From NCBI GenBank assembly GCA_900291925.1, contig UWYS01000013.1:124001-188000 (forward strand): DNA of 64,000 nucleotides, given 5' to 3'. Below the pieces are notes generated by a model, which was not told the origin of the DNA, did no database searches, and saw only the letters and a list, made by a program, of their open reading frames with translations. A program made the translations under genes and the position numbers. The stretch comes from Thecaphora thlaspeos (taxonomy: Eukaryota; Basidiomycota; Ustilaginomycetes; Urocystidales; Glomosporiaceae). This document shows, one piece after another, positions 33,601-43,634 of the stretch (the stretch's first letter is position 1; each line of letters opens with the position of its first letter).

Positions 33601-35346
33601 GTTGGTCGAGATTATCCAGGATATCATCTGCGAGGTGAGTGCGGGGCACTGGTCGACCAGGTCTATTACAGTTTTCTGTTTGTAAAGGCCTAGCGCTAAC
33701 ATCTGATACCGCGCACACACTTGTACTCACACCCGCACGCGTCACAGCGGGACGGCTACCTGATTCACCGCTTCGCCAAGGTGATGCCTGCCTCTGCCTC
33801 GGCCGCCGCTTCGGGCGGTGGCACCACGAAGCGATCTTTCGTCAAGATGGCGCAACCGGACGGCTCGCAGCGACTCTTTGTCGATTTGGCCTCCGAGCTC
33901 GCCTCTGCACTGCACCACGTCGTCTTTGTCGACTCGGTCGTCTACCGACATGAGGAACGCTCTCGTGTCCTCAACTTGTTACATCAGCACGTAATGGGCA
34001 ACATAGTGAAGATCTCCGGCCACTTCTATCGACAAAAGGTCGGCATTCCACAGGGTTCGTCGCTCTCTACGATGCTCTGCTCGTTCTTCTATGCCCACCT
34101 CGAACGGACCAAGCTGGCGTTCGTGCGCGAGAAGGGAAGTCTGCTGATGCGGTACACCGATGACTTTCTGTTTATCACAACGAGCAAGCGCATGGCAAAG
34201 ACTTTCTACGAAGTCATGTATCAGGGTCATGAGGAATATGGATGCTTCATAGCGAGGGAGAAGACGCTGGTCAACTTCGATATGCGTCAGCCACTGTTGA
34301 AGGAAGCTGGAACTGGAGGGGGAGATGGGGGGCGAAAGACGAGCGATGGATCCAAACCGTTCGTCGAGAGGTGCAGCGGGAGAGGCTTCCCGTGGTGCGG
34401 CGTGCTACTTGATGTTCATACTCTGGCCGTCGAACCGGACCTCGAACGGTATCGCAACATCGGTACGTCCGGCACTGTGTTCCTTACCCCCTTTGCCACG
34501 TCGCGACGAAGCTGACCCCTCCCGGAGCCTTTCCCATCTCCTCCCCTCCCTCAGACATGCGCGATACCCTCACCGTCGAAACCTCTCGCCGTCCCGGCAT
34601 TGCGTTCATCGAGAAGCTCTTCCAGTACGTTCCAACTTGTCCTCCTTCCTCTTTGCCCTCACCCCTTTCTAATCTCTACTCTTGCCACCATCCAACAGAG
34701 CAACCAGACCGCGCTGCCACATCCTCTACACCGACACGTCTCTCAACTCGCAAGCTGGTGTCTACCGCAACCTCTACTCTACCTTTGTCGTTGCCGCACT
34801 GAAGTACGAAGCCTACCTGGCCGAACTCAAGAAGGTCGACGTCGTGTTCCGTTCGGCGTTCCTGATCAGTGAGTCTTATCCTATCCCTTCTGGCGTAGAG
34901 ACTCGGACGACGGCTGACACAGGTGTGGGTGGAGACAAGCAGGTGCGATACAAAACGTTATCAGGTATACTACCACAGCCGTGGCAAGAAGGGCGGGGGC
35001 GGCCAAGAAGTTGCACCGAGAGGCGAGGTGTGTGGTCTCTTCAGAGTGGATTGGCTGGTACGTCACTTTTTCGCTCCTCGCTCTTCCGTCCTCGCCTCAC
35101 TTCCGCATTGAGCTAACGTATTCTCCGTCGTCCGCGTCCAGGTTGGGTCACCATGCCTTCCTCCGAGTGCTGACGACGCGCCACATCCGCGACCCTACAC
35201 GACGCCAGCGACTCGATGCAACCGAGACGGAGGTGGTGCGACACCTCTCGAACTTCACATCTCGACCTGCTTTATCGCTCAGGGCTCGTGTGAAGCTGGC
35301 AAATCAGGCTTGGACCAAGGCGGTCAAGGATTTCGCATGGATGTAG
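30690..35346 (+). CDS. TERT: telomerase reverse transcriptase
   Basis: TERT copies the telomerase RNA template onto chromosome ends. Seven exons are inferred: 30690-32727, 32829-33634, 33748-34462, 34555-34624, 34699-34868, 34943-35057 and 35142-35346, giving 1372 aa. The N-terminal (GQ/TEN) part shows ITAPEWALLLERIGDDGLHR and CFVQLCGQPL. The T motif is FVRSRIFYARP at about 402. RT motif 1 is YWLFDSLVIPLLRTTFYAT, and motif 2 is HIRLLPKETGVRPIVNL. Motif A is FVKVDVKCAFDSID (Asp925), B' is KVGIPQGSSLSTMLCSFF, and C is LLMRYTDDFLFIT (Asp1086/1087). Motif E is RGFPWCGVLLD, and an insertion-in-fingers region lies between A and B'. The C-terminal extension is completed only by the small exons (CHILYTDTSLNSQAG, HHAFLRVLTTRHI). 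All three catalytic Asp are present. A Gln-rich tract and a basic RDRKRKRRSSR stretch near residue 310 may be an NLS. Confidence 0.95.
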
Positions 35347-35412
35347 CTACGAGGTCGCCTTGCACGCATAGCGACATTCCTCCACTCGATACAAAGAGAT
35401 CGATACAGCGAC

Positions 35413-37398
35413 CTATGGATCAAGGTTCCCAACGTCTAAATCCACCTTGATCCTACGAATTGATGCATCCTCTTTATCCTCCCTCTCGGTACTGAGCGAA
35501 TCGTGCATCCACCTCCAAACATGGAAAGCATGATTCAACCCTCTTTGTTCCTGAATAGCATAAACACCTCCATCCGCACCTCCGTGACATCTCGCCTGTT
35601 TTTTCAACTGGGCACCACAGCAACCTCCTCGACCGGGTGAAGGAAGGAGAAAAAACACCGCCTTGACTCGGGAATGTACGAGTGCCATGCTGCAGTATAC
35701 GCAAGGTTCGTGTGTGGTGAATAGAACAAGATTCGTCAAGAGGTACTCTGATCCGTTGCTTTGTGATGTGATGTGCGAACGTCGATCGATGGAACGTTGG
35801 TGTGCTACTTGCGCTATTGCTTGAACGATGGCGTGCTTGAGTGGGTTGCGTAGTGAGATACGAGAGTCGGTTGCGTCGACTTCTATGAGTTGTTGTGGTG
35901 CGAAGGAAGACGTTGCCTTCCCTCGTCCGATTGAAGGTACTTCGACGTCGTCGTTTTCGACGAGAGACCAGTTCTTCGCTTCCCTCTCTTTCCATCCCTT
36001 TCCCCATTCCATGCTCTCCTCGAGTGGATGGGTCACGTGGACTGCGATTGGAACTTCTCCGTTCTCCTTTGCCCTTCTGGCGAGAGTGACAACACGTCGG
36101 AATCGATTGAGGGCCCATCGAAGACGAGCGTCGTCTGCTGTCCATATTGCCTCTTCGGCGGCACGATTCACCGTGCCGACAGACGTGGTGCCCGGTGCAA
36201 CGGTTGGACCGCCTGCGTTGGGACTGAAGCTGCTCCCACTCCGAACGATGCAGGGCCAGACGGTCGTCCATTCCGCTAGGCGTGCTTTGCTGGGTGCAGC
36301 GGCGGAGGGTACGTCGAGCAGGTAGGGTCGAGACTGCTTGTCCTCGGCGCTGGCGTCGCGAGGGGCGAAGGCATCGTTCGGCGCATCGCTCAGCAGAGCC
36401 ACCACCTCGTCTCGGTCCGGCATGGCGTCCCGCAGACAGACGAGGAAGCTGATCAGCGTTTCTTGCCTCTCGCTCCCCTCGACCTTGCGCTTTTCCGTCT
36501 TGAAGGATCGGAGGTGGCGGGTGGAGAAGAGCCCGTCGTCGCGGCTCTGGAGGGTCGAGTGCTTCTGCAGGTACTTGACGGCGAGAGACGAGTTGCGCGG
36601 CGAGATGTCGACTATCCAGGCGGGTACGGTCTGTAGTGGGAGGGTGCGCGGGTCTTGGGCCGACGTCATGCGGTACAATGGCGGGTAGGTGGGTTGCGAT
36701 GGCTGAGCAAGAGAGATCGGGCGGCTGGGTCCGGCGAGGGCGTGAAGGTCGATGCCGTTCGGCTGCTGGTGCGGCTGAGATGCAGCGACGGCAGTGACGG
36801 CGGTGGCTGTGACGTTTCCTTCCGGCTGGATATGCTCGTCTTTCTCGTCATGGCTGAGGTAGCCTTCAGCCCCGACACAGGCCAGCATCCTCAACTCGCC
36901 CTCGTCGTCGATCTCCTTTTCCTTGACCGTCTCTTGCTTTTCCCACCACATCCTGCCTACGCCGTAGCTGATACACAGCTCGTCTCCCTCGTCCACATGC
37001 TTGATGAGAGTATACCTGATGCACTGTCGCTCGTGATCCAGTGTGTAGTTGACGTTTGGCTGTGTTGAGTGGTTAAATAGGGAGCCTAGGCCGAGAGCGA
37101 GAGCCATTACGCTGCCCACGCTGGTACGTTTCCAGACAAAGGTATATCCATCGAGCTGAGTGAAGCGACCGTAAGTGTGGTACTCTTGCGGTGGGAAGAG
37201 GAGGACGGGCGAGATTTCGAGGATGGTACCGGCAGAGAGGGGGCGGGAGGCGTAGAGGCCGCGGCCGCTGCCTTGGGCGGCATCGCGGATGACGAGACCG
37301 GATGGGTTGAGGTGTGGGGTGGAAGGGGCGTACTGAAGGAGGGCCTGGACGGATGCGTCGCGGTCTGCGGGTTGGACGGGTAGGTGGGTCTCTATCAT
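35413..37398 (-). CDS. TAD3: SET domain fused to tRNA adenosine deaminase subunit Tad3
   Basis: One intronless frame of 661 aa. Residues 35-150 form a SET domain: GSGRGLYASRPLSAGTILEI, then LGSLFNHSTQPNVNYT (NHS at 109-111), then DELCISYG (143-146). The C-terminal half is Tad3/ADAT3, the non-catalytic partner that with Tad2 makes inosine at tRNA position 34: WPCIVRSG, NPLKHAIVQA (His522, with Ile where catalytic deaminases have Glu) and HEPCVYCSMALVHSRV (Cys566, Cys569). It ends RGLNHAFHVWRW. The ATG at 37398 is chosen because upstream in-frame codons are a poly-Ser tract overlapping the divergent promoter; an in-frame ATG at 37566 is the alternative. The 3' end is 66 nt from the convergent TERT stop. 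The SET target is unknown. Confidence 0.88.
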   Translation of the reverse strand: MIETHLPVQPADRDASVQALLQYAPSTPHLNPSGLVIRDAAQGSGRGLYASRPLSAGTILEISPVLLFPPQEYHTYGRFTQLDGYTFVWKRTSVGSVMALALGLGSLFNHSTQPNVNYTLDHERQCIRYTLIKHVDEGDELCISYGVGRMWWEKQETVKEKEIDDEGELRMLACVGAEGYLSHDEKDEHIQPEGNVTATAVTAVAASQPHQQPNGIDLHALAGPSRPISLAQPSQPTYPPLYRMTSAQDPRTLPLQTVPAWIVDISPRNSSLAVKYLQKHSTLQSRDDGLFSTRHLRSFKTEKRKVEGSERQETLISFLVCLRDAMPDRDEVVALLSDAPNDAFAPRDASAEDKQSRPYLLDVPSAAAPSKARLAEWTTVWPCIVRSGSSFSPNAGGPTVAPGTTSVGTVNRAAEEAIWTADDARLRWALNRFRRVVTLARRAKENGEVPIAVHVTHPLEESMEWGKGWKEREAKNWSLVENDDVEVPSIGRGKATSSFAPQQLIEVDATDSRISLRNPLKHAIVQAIAQVAHQRSIDRRSHITSQSNGSEYLLTNLVLFTTHEPCVYCSMALVHSRVKAVFFLLPSPGRGGCCGAQLKKQARCHGGADGGVYAIQEQRGLNHAFHVWRWMHDSLSTEREDKEDASIRRIKVDLDVGNLDP

Positions 37399-37741
37399 TG
37401 TAGTCAGAGAGAGAGAGGTGGTGGTGGTCGGGGAGGAGGAGACGGAAGAGGAAAAGGAAGAGGAAGAGGAAGAGGAAGAAGACGACGCCGCCGCCTTTGC
37501 TCGAGAAAAAGAAGCCGGAACTCGGCCACTGCCAACCAACACCAAACACCCACGGACCCACGCCACGGCTCAGTCAAGCCTCTCCTCCACCAACGCCACC
37601 TCGTCCTCGTCCTCGTCCTCCTCCACCACCACCACCACCATCATCCACCCTCCCTCCCCTTCCGCCACCTTATCTACATACCATCAGCATCCGCAATCGT
37701 CAAAAGCTCCACGCACACTCCCCGGTCATGCCACCTCACCC
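37399..37741. promoter_or_regulatory. divergent promoter of SET-TAD3 and IMA1 with polypurine tract
   Basis: 343 nt between two divergent ATGs. It contains a polypurine run on the plus strand (about 37430-37483, GGAAGA/GAGGAA repeats) followed by CTCCTC/CACCAC repeats. Such tracts commonly exclude nucleosomes. Confidence 0.45.
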
Positions 37742-39679
37742 ATGCTGAGCTTTCTCTTCCGCTCCCGTCCGGCCTACCCGCAACAGCAGTGCTTCTTCTG
37801 CACAACCACCTCAGTCATCCTTCCGCCTTACACCGGTACCGGTACCCACAATGCCAGCCGCTCACCTGTACCCGTAGCTCCAGCATCTTCCTCCTCTTCT
37901 TCCAACAACAAGCCCTCCACATCCGCTCTCACCATCTCCACCGGCACCGCAGAAAGCTGGCTCTGCTCCTCCTGCCAGTGCCACAACACCCTCCGCCCAG
38001 ATGGTTCCTTCCAGGACCACTGGTCGCGTCCCATGTGGGACGAACAGTATAACACCCACCGCAACCAGCTCATAAAGCACCAGTCCTCCAACCTCGCCCC
38101 CTCCGCCCCCCGCACGAATCAGCCCGGCGCAGCATTGCAGCCTTTCTTGGCCTCGGCATCGCCCTCCGCTGGCATGTGGGACAAGCAGCGCCATCCAGAC
38201 CACAAGCTGGACAATCACACGTTCTGCCACACCTGCCAGACCAACCAGACGCTCCAGATCAGCCTACTCGCAGACTACCTCCCCGACGAGTCCGACCCAG
38301 AGTACGCAGACAAGCTACATGCCCTGCCCGCCTATCGCGCATCTATCGCAGCGCGCTACCCGAGCGTTTGCCAGCAGTGCGCTCCCGCCGTACAAGACGT
38401 CATACAAGAGCGAGACCAGATGGCCAGGTCCTGGACCCTCGCACAGTGGCTGGCTAGCAAGACGAGTCAAGGGACAGACGAAGACGCACCATCGACGGCT
38501 GCCGAGAGCGGACCAGATGGCCGAGTTGCTGCCTCGAAGCACGCCGTACAACGCAAAACTGGCGCATCTGCATCTTCCTCGGATCGGCAAGGACGAGCTG
38601 CGCCGCAGCAATTGGGTCCACGCTGGCTCTACCAAGGCGCTTGCTGGACCCTCAGTTCGCTTGCGACGCTGGCCTGCTGCGCTCTCGCTGCCAGCCAGCC
38701 CATGTCCGTCCGCGACAGCCTCATGGTCGTCGAGTATCTCATACACGAGGAGCCGCTCTCGTCGACGAGCATCGTGATCCTCGGCGGGCTCGCTCTCGTG
38801 CTCAAGGCGCTCCTCATTGGGCAGGACTGGGACCCCACCGCGAGAAGAGTCGCTCGTGCGAGGCGTCGCGGCGTACGCCCCGACGTCCAGGGGCTCGAGG
38901 AATGGAAGGCTTGTCGGAACATACTCTATACGCTACGACTCCTGTGCATCTGCACCGTTGTTGTGCGACTCGCCGCCTCCAGCTTCCTCGATACCTTTCC
39001 GCTCCCGTCCGATCCGGATTGGATCATCCGCTCGTTCGGCGCTGCGGCTCTATCCGCCGAGATGGTCCTGCTCTTCTCCTCATTCTACCGTCTACGGGTG
39101 CGCATGCCTCCGACGCTGCGCCTCGTCTCGAAACCGCTCTTTGTCGCCTCTACCTCTCAGCCATGCGGTCGAACTCTGGGGGAGGGAGCACGACTCGACC
39201 CGGCAAATGAAGCGTTCAGCTCCCTTTCCCTCGTCGAGCAGAAACCCGCCATTCGATCATCAGCGCATCAGTCGCACCGCACCACTTTCTCGCCCCCCTC
39301 GCCCGTCAATCACCTCACCTCACCTTGCTCCCTTTCATCTCTGCACAGAGACAAGGACGGCGACGAAATCATGCACTACAGTCCGTCCTACGCGCACACC
39401 GATCTATCCTTCGACGAAGACGAACCTCTTCCCTTTGCATCTTCTACATGGTCTTCGCAAGGTAGACAAAGAAGGAAAGGTGTACAGACGGAAGCGTATG
39501 ATCTCAAGCTGGGCGCACAACGATTTTGGGAACCGCAGAATCCAACGGGGCTGGAGGAGGTGTTTGGTAAGGCGGTTCGGTTGCAGGATGACGAGATGGA
39601 GGAAGCGCAAAGGAGGCAGGATGACGAAGAGAGACAGAGAGAAGGGAAAAGTTGGAAGTGGTTCTTGGGAATGGGCTGA
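37742..39679 (+). CDS. IMA1: Ima1-type integral inner nuclear membrane protein
   Basis: Ima1 (SAMP1/TMEM201/NET5 relatives) sits in the inner nuclear membrane and links chromatin to the nuclear envelope. The ATG at 37742 gives a 645-aa protein with a paired-cysteine N-terminus: CFFC at residues 17-20, WLCSSCQCHN, then FCHTCQTNQTLQISLLADYL, HALPAYRASIAARYPSVCQQC and AVQDVIQERDQMAR. This is the Ima1 N-terminal zinc-binding domain. Four hydrophobic segments follow (GACWTLSSLATLACCALAAS, SIVILGGLALVLKALLIG, LRLLCICTVVVRLAASSF, FGAAALSAEMVLLFSSF), then a disordered Ser-rich tail. An in-frame ATG at 37418 would add an acidic low-complexity leader and is rejected. No intron is needed. Confidence 0.88.
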   Translation: MLSFLFRSRPAYPQQQCFFCTTTSVILPPYTGTGTHNASRSPVPVAPASSSSSSNNKPSTSALTISTGTAESWLCSSCQCHNTLRPDGSFQDHWSRPMWDEQYNTHRNQLIKHQSSNLAPSAPRTNQPGAALQPFLASASPSAGMWDKQRHPDHKLDNHTFCHTCQTNQTLQISLLADYLPDESDPEYADKLHALPAYRASIAARYPSVCQQCAPAVQDVIQERDQMARSWTLAQWLASKTSQGTDEDAPSTAAESGPDGRVAASKHAVQRKTGASASSSDRQGRAAPQQLGPRWLYQGACWTLSSLATLACCALAASQPMSVRDSLMVVEYLIHEEPLSSTSIVILGGLALVLKALLIGQDWDPTARRVARARRRGVRPDVQGLEEWKACRNILYTLRLLCICTVVVRLAASSFLDTFPLPSDPDWIIRSFGAAALSAEMVLLFSSFYRLRVRMPPTLRLVSKPLFVASTSQPCGRTLGEGARLDPANEAFSSLSLVEQKPAIRSSAHQSHRTTFSPPSPVNHLTSPCSLSSLHRDKDGDEIMHYSPSYAHTDLSFDEDEPLPFASSTWSSQGRQRRKGVQTEAYDLKLGAQRFWEPQNPTGLEEVFGKAVRLQDDEMEEAQRRQDDEERQREGKSWKWFLGMG

Positions 39680-42517
39680 GATGATGGTGCACAGTTCGTG
39701 GAGTCCTCTGAAGAATCGATGACAGTACACGACAGAATGATTTGCATTGAGAAGCGCAGGCAAGGAGAGGTTTGTTCTTCTTTCTTCCCCTTTTTATCGT
39801 GATGATGATACTGCCACCTCGTCGTTCCCCGACGCGGTACCTTGCGGAACTCCAAGCCATCAGACATTCGCAATGGGGGGAGCAAGAAGTTGATTGCGAT
39901 GAAAATCAACAGATCATTGAGTTTGAGGATATGAGGGGGTCCCGTGGAGGAAGATGGTTTGAAAAGGGAGTCAAGGACATCTCGGAGAAGAAAAGTTCTT
40001 ACGAGGGGGGATACGAGTGGAATGAGGGATAAAGTGAATCTTTGTAGGAAAGACGAGGGAATGGGAGGTACAATAGGAGGTGTTGCGATGGAAGGGGAGA
40101 CAGAGGGGGGAGGAATCGCCAGCTCAAAAACCAAGCGACGCTATGAAAGGGACGAGGGAAACGAGGAGCGTCGCCAAGCATACATACGCGATGGACCATG
40201 TCCTTTCTCTTTGGACAATACTACCAGCACTACCGTTCCTCCATGGAAGGATGAAGTAATCAGCTTCGTTACCATAGTAGTCACGATAAAGCTCATCCTT
40301 CGAGTCTATCCTGGTGCCGTCGTGCTGCTTCTTGTGCTCGCCATCGTCCTCCTTCTTGGGCTTGCCTTCGGCCGGGTTCGCATGGGTGACTTGCCTCGGA
40401 TCCTGGACCTCGTGCCTGTTCGGAAGCTTGCTCGGGTTGTCCTTCGGGAGAGGACTTGAGGTATGCCCTGAGCCGTCGTCAGAGATACTGCCGTGATCCA
40501 AGGCCGAGCGATCCCTTTGCGACCGCTTCTGCTACTTTTTAGGGCGACAATCCTTTGGGTTACCGTCTCCGCTACCGGGCGCGCGTCCACCGCCCGGCTT
40601 TCCACAGCGTGGACTTGAGTTCCTCCACCCGGCGAGGGGTCTACACCCGGGGATCCAGGAAGATCATAGTGTCCTGCTTCCGAGGTGACGTGTTTCTTGT
40701 TGCCCGTGCCCATGATCGAGCCACCGCTGCGACCGGTGGCCGAGCCATTTCATTTCAACCGCCTCTCATAAGCTGGTTCGGGCGACCACCATTTTGGGCA
40801 CCACGTCCATCGCCTTGGCGTCCACCGCCCGCCGGGTTACCGACTTGAGAACGGCTTGATTCCCGACGCGCGATATCCTCGCTGCCACCGCCCGGATGGG
40901 CAGGCGCTTCTCCCATTTGCGCCCGCCTATGCAGTTTGCCCGAGTGATTATCCTTCCTTCCACCACCTCCATCACCCGGGTTTTCTGTTCGCAGGATTGT
41001 CATCGCCATCGGCCCCGCGACCGCCTCTATCGCCCGGGTTCTGGACGAGGTGGGAAAAAGCCAAAACCTCCTGACTTTATACCTTTTCGGTACGCTGGGG
41101 TCACGCTCAGACACATACCGGAGAAGAAGCAGGCCGCCCACACAGGGGCACCTCTCCTGCTCAACTGAGGCTCTCTGCTCTCTTCGTGAGCTCAGACACC
41201 CATAGAGAATGGGGTCCGAGTGGGCGTCGGAACACTGGCCTGCAATCCACTGAAGCTGATTGCATCCGCCTCGATGTCGGCCATCTAGATGGCTGACCAG
41301 GAGGAACAGTGAGAGCGCTGGGCGTACAACTGCAACAGTTGAAGTCGTCAAGGATGCCTAGGCGGTAGCGGGGCCGATAGAGTGCAGGCGGCAAAGAAGG
41401 TTCGAGGAAAACGCAATTGAAAGAGAGTCTTCCGTTTGTCACCCACTTTGGGCGGCGGCGGCCTCGGCGTGAGTGGGCGCGCAAATAGAGGGAAGGAGAG
41501 ATGGCCGTGGTCGCCTAGTCAGGTCTAGCATGCTCCCGGCGTGAGATAGAAGCGTCATCGGTACATTCACTTCAAAGAGAAAGGAAGACATGCCAGCGGG
41601 TACAGGACGAAGAGAATGGAATAAGGCTTCGGCGAGGAGCGCAGCGCCGAGTTGGCGTTTGACAAGAGAGGCCAAGAGCAGCAAGGATGGCGAGCGAGAG
41701 ATCAAAGGAGGGCAGTGGCAACGGCGAGGGAAAAGGGATGATCGATAAGAAGACTATCCAGTAACGGTAAGACCTTTTACGAGAGAGTTGACGGCATCCC
41801 ACCGGACCGTCGACCCTCCGGACCCATTTGACCGTGAGTAACGAGGGTCTGCGACGCCTACTAGATTCCGAGGATGATCCAGAGGGTGGTGGTTGCAAGC
41901 ATAGCCATGCCGGGCGGAATTGACTGAGCAGGGAAGAATGGGAGCACTGTGAGACGACTGATAGCTACCAGCTACGATACCAGCCCGGCCATCCGGCTGG
42001 AGGAGGAAGAGGAAGGGGGGGGGGTGATGGGCCTTCGAGCGAGCTTGCCCGGAAGATGCAAGGCGACAGGTGGGAAAAGCCTGGCTCTCCCGCAGTCTCA
42101 CGCGAGAGAACAGGCCTGGCGCTATCCCGGTTCGGGCCGCGAGGCGGAATTTGCGGAAAGGGTCAAGAGCACGAAATTCGACCCTTGGACCCGGACGTCC
42201 CCGACGGACTTCCTCCACACCGAGGACGCGCCGACTCCCGGCTCCGGCCGATGTTTGGTGGTCTGGAAGAAAGTGGGATGGGGCAGATGAGGGAGCGCGT
42301 GCAGGCGGATCTCGCCGATGAAGCCCCGTCCGGACGGGCCGGCGGGGGGGAGGGGGGAACTGGAAGGGGATCTCGGAGGTGAGAGAGCCGGAAACTGGCT
42401 GGCAGGACCTCTCGGACCCCTCGACCTCCTTCCACCATCTGCCTAAGGACCAACCCCATATCTGCGTACCCGACCTCACCCGTCCTCTCCTGACCTTTCA
42501 TACTCTGCGTCTCGAAC
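39680..42517. other. 2.8-kb region without an intact gene
   Basis: Between IMA1 and FUM1. The minus strand between about 40124 and 41050 carries the broken Gly-rich remnant annotated separately. The remainder (41050-42517) holds only short overlapping frames and a G11 run near 42016, plus the FUM1 promoter at its right end. Confidence 0.5.
40124..41050 (-). pseudogene. frame-broken Gly/Pro/Asn-rich coding remnant
   Basis: On the minus strand, protein-like sequence of consistent composition moves between frames. NPGDRGGRGADGDDNPANRK runs to a TGA. One base later GDGGGGRKDNHSGK continues to VGNPAGGGRQGDGRGAQNGG. After another shift come KPGGGRAPGSGDGNPKDC and a TAG. The same frame then carries on as a 125-codon stretch from 40501 containing KKQHDGTRIDSKDELYRDYY. 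Repeated GGCGGTGGACGC words mark the Gly-rich part. Either several very short introns or, more simply, a decayed gene would explain this. No family was recognised. A signal-peptide-like start (MAMLATTTLWIILGI, about 41862-41909) lies upstream but cannot be joined with confidence. Confidence 0.35.
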
Positions 42518-43601
42518 ATGGTCGCTCGATCCATCGCCATCAGGAGCTTCGCCAGGGTGAGTGGTAGGAGGCTTGCATCCAGTGCGACGAAGTGGCCTGC
42601 TCGGTCCCGAGGCTTATCCTTGCCTGCTTGGCCAGGGTCCATCGGCGCCGTCCCGCCCTCATCAAGAGCTGGTTCAAGTGCTGGTGTACCCGGCCGGACG
42701 CTCGCCATGAGCATGGGCAAGGTAGGCGGCCACGTCTTGGGCCGTCGTCGGAATCCTCCGAACCATGCTGGCCATCACCCTCTTCCCCTTGCTTGCCTCT
42801 TCGACACCACCACCGCCCCGCTTTTTGACTCTGACTATCTGACACATAGGCTCCTCCCCGACCTCGACCCACGCCACCGATCTTTGACTTACCACGCCTC
42901 ATACCCTCATCCCAATCTTGTGTGCCTGTCGCCGCCCGCCATCAGACGGCCACTCCTCTCCTACTTCAGGGCTCTTCGTCCCTCCGCCTCGCTCCCCGTC
43001 TCGCCGTCGCAAGCGCTGCTCGAGGCTTCGCCTCCACTTCCATCATGGTGAGCAGTGAGCCCCCCCTTTGCCAGCTCGACCCATGCTACTCTCTCGACAC
43101 AATACGCTGACCTGCGCTTGCCATCGACGCTCCCCATACAACCCCGACCCCGATCCCCCGGCCACATCGCCCGCTGCGGAACAGGCCGACGCTAAGTTCC
43201 GCTCGGAAAAGGACACATTTGGACCTCTGCAGGTGCCCGCCGACCGGTACTGGGGCGCCCAGACGCAGCGGTCGCTCCAGAACTTTGACATCGGCGGCCC
43301 GACCGAGCGCATGCCCGCTCCGCTGATCGAGGCCTTTGGCGTCCTCAAAAAGGCCGCCGCCACCGTCAACAAGCAGTTTGGCCTCGACGCAAAGGTCGCC
43401 GACGCGATCTGCCAGGCCGCCGACGAAGTCATCGCCGGCAAGCTCCACTCCCACTTCCCCCTCGTCGTCTTCCAGACCGGCTCGGGGACCCAGACAAACA
43501 TGAATGTCAACGAGGTCATCTCGAACCGTGCCATCGAGATCCTTGGCGGCGAGCTGGGCTTAAAGACGCCCGTCCACCCCAATGACCACGTCAACATGAG
43601 T

Positions 43602-43634
<33 letters not shown>

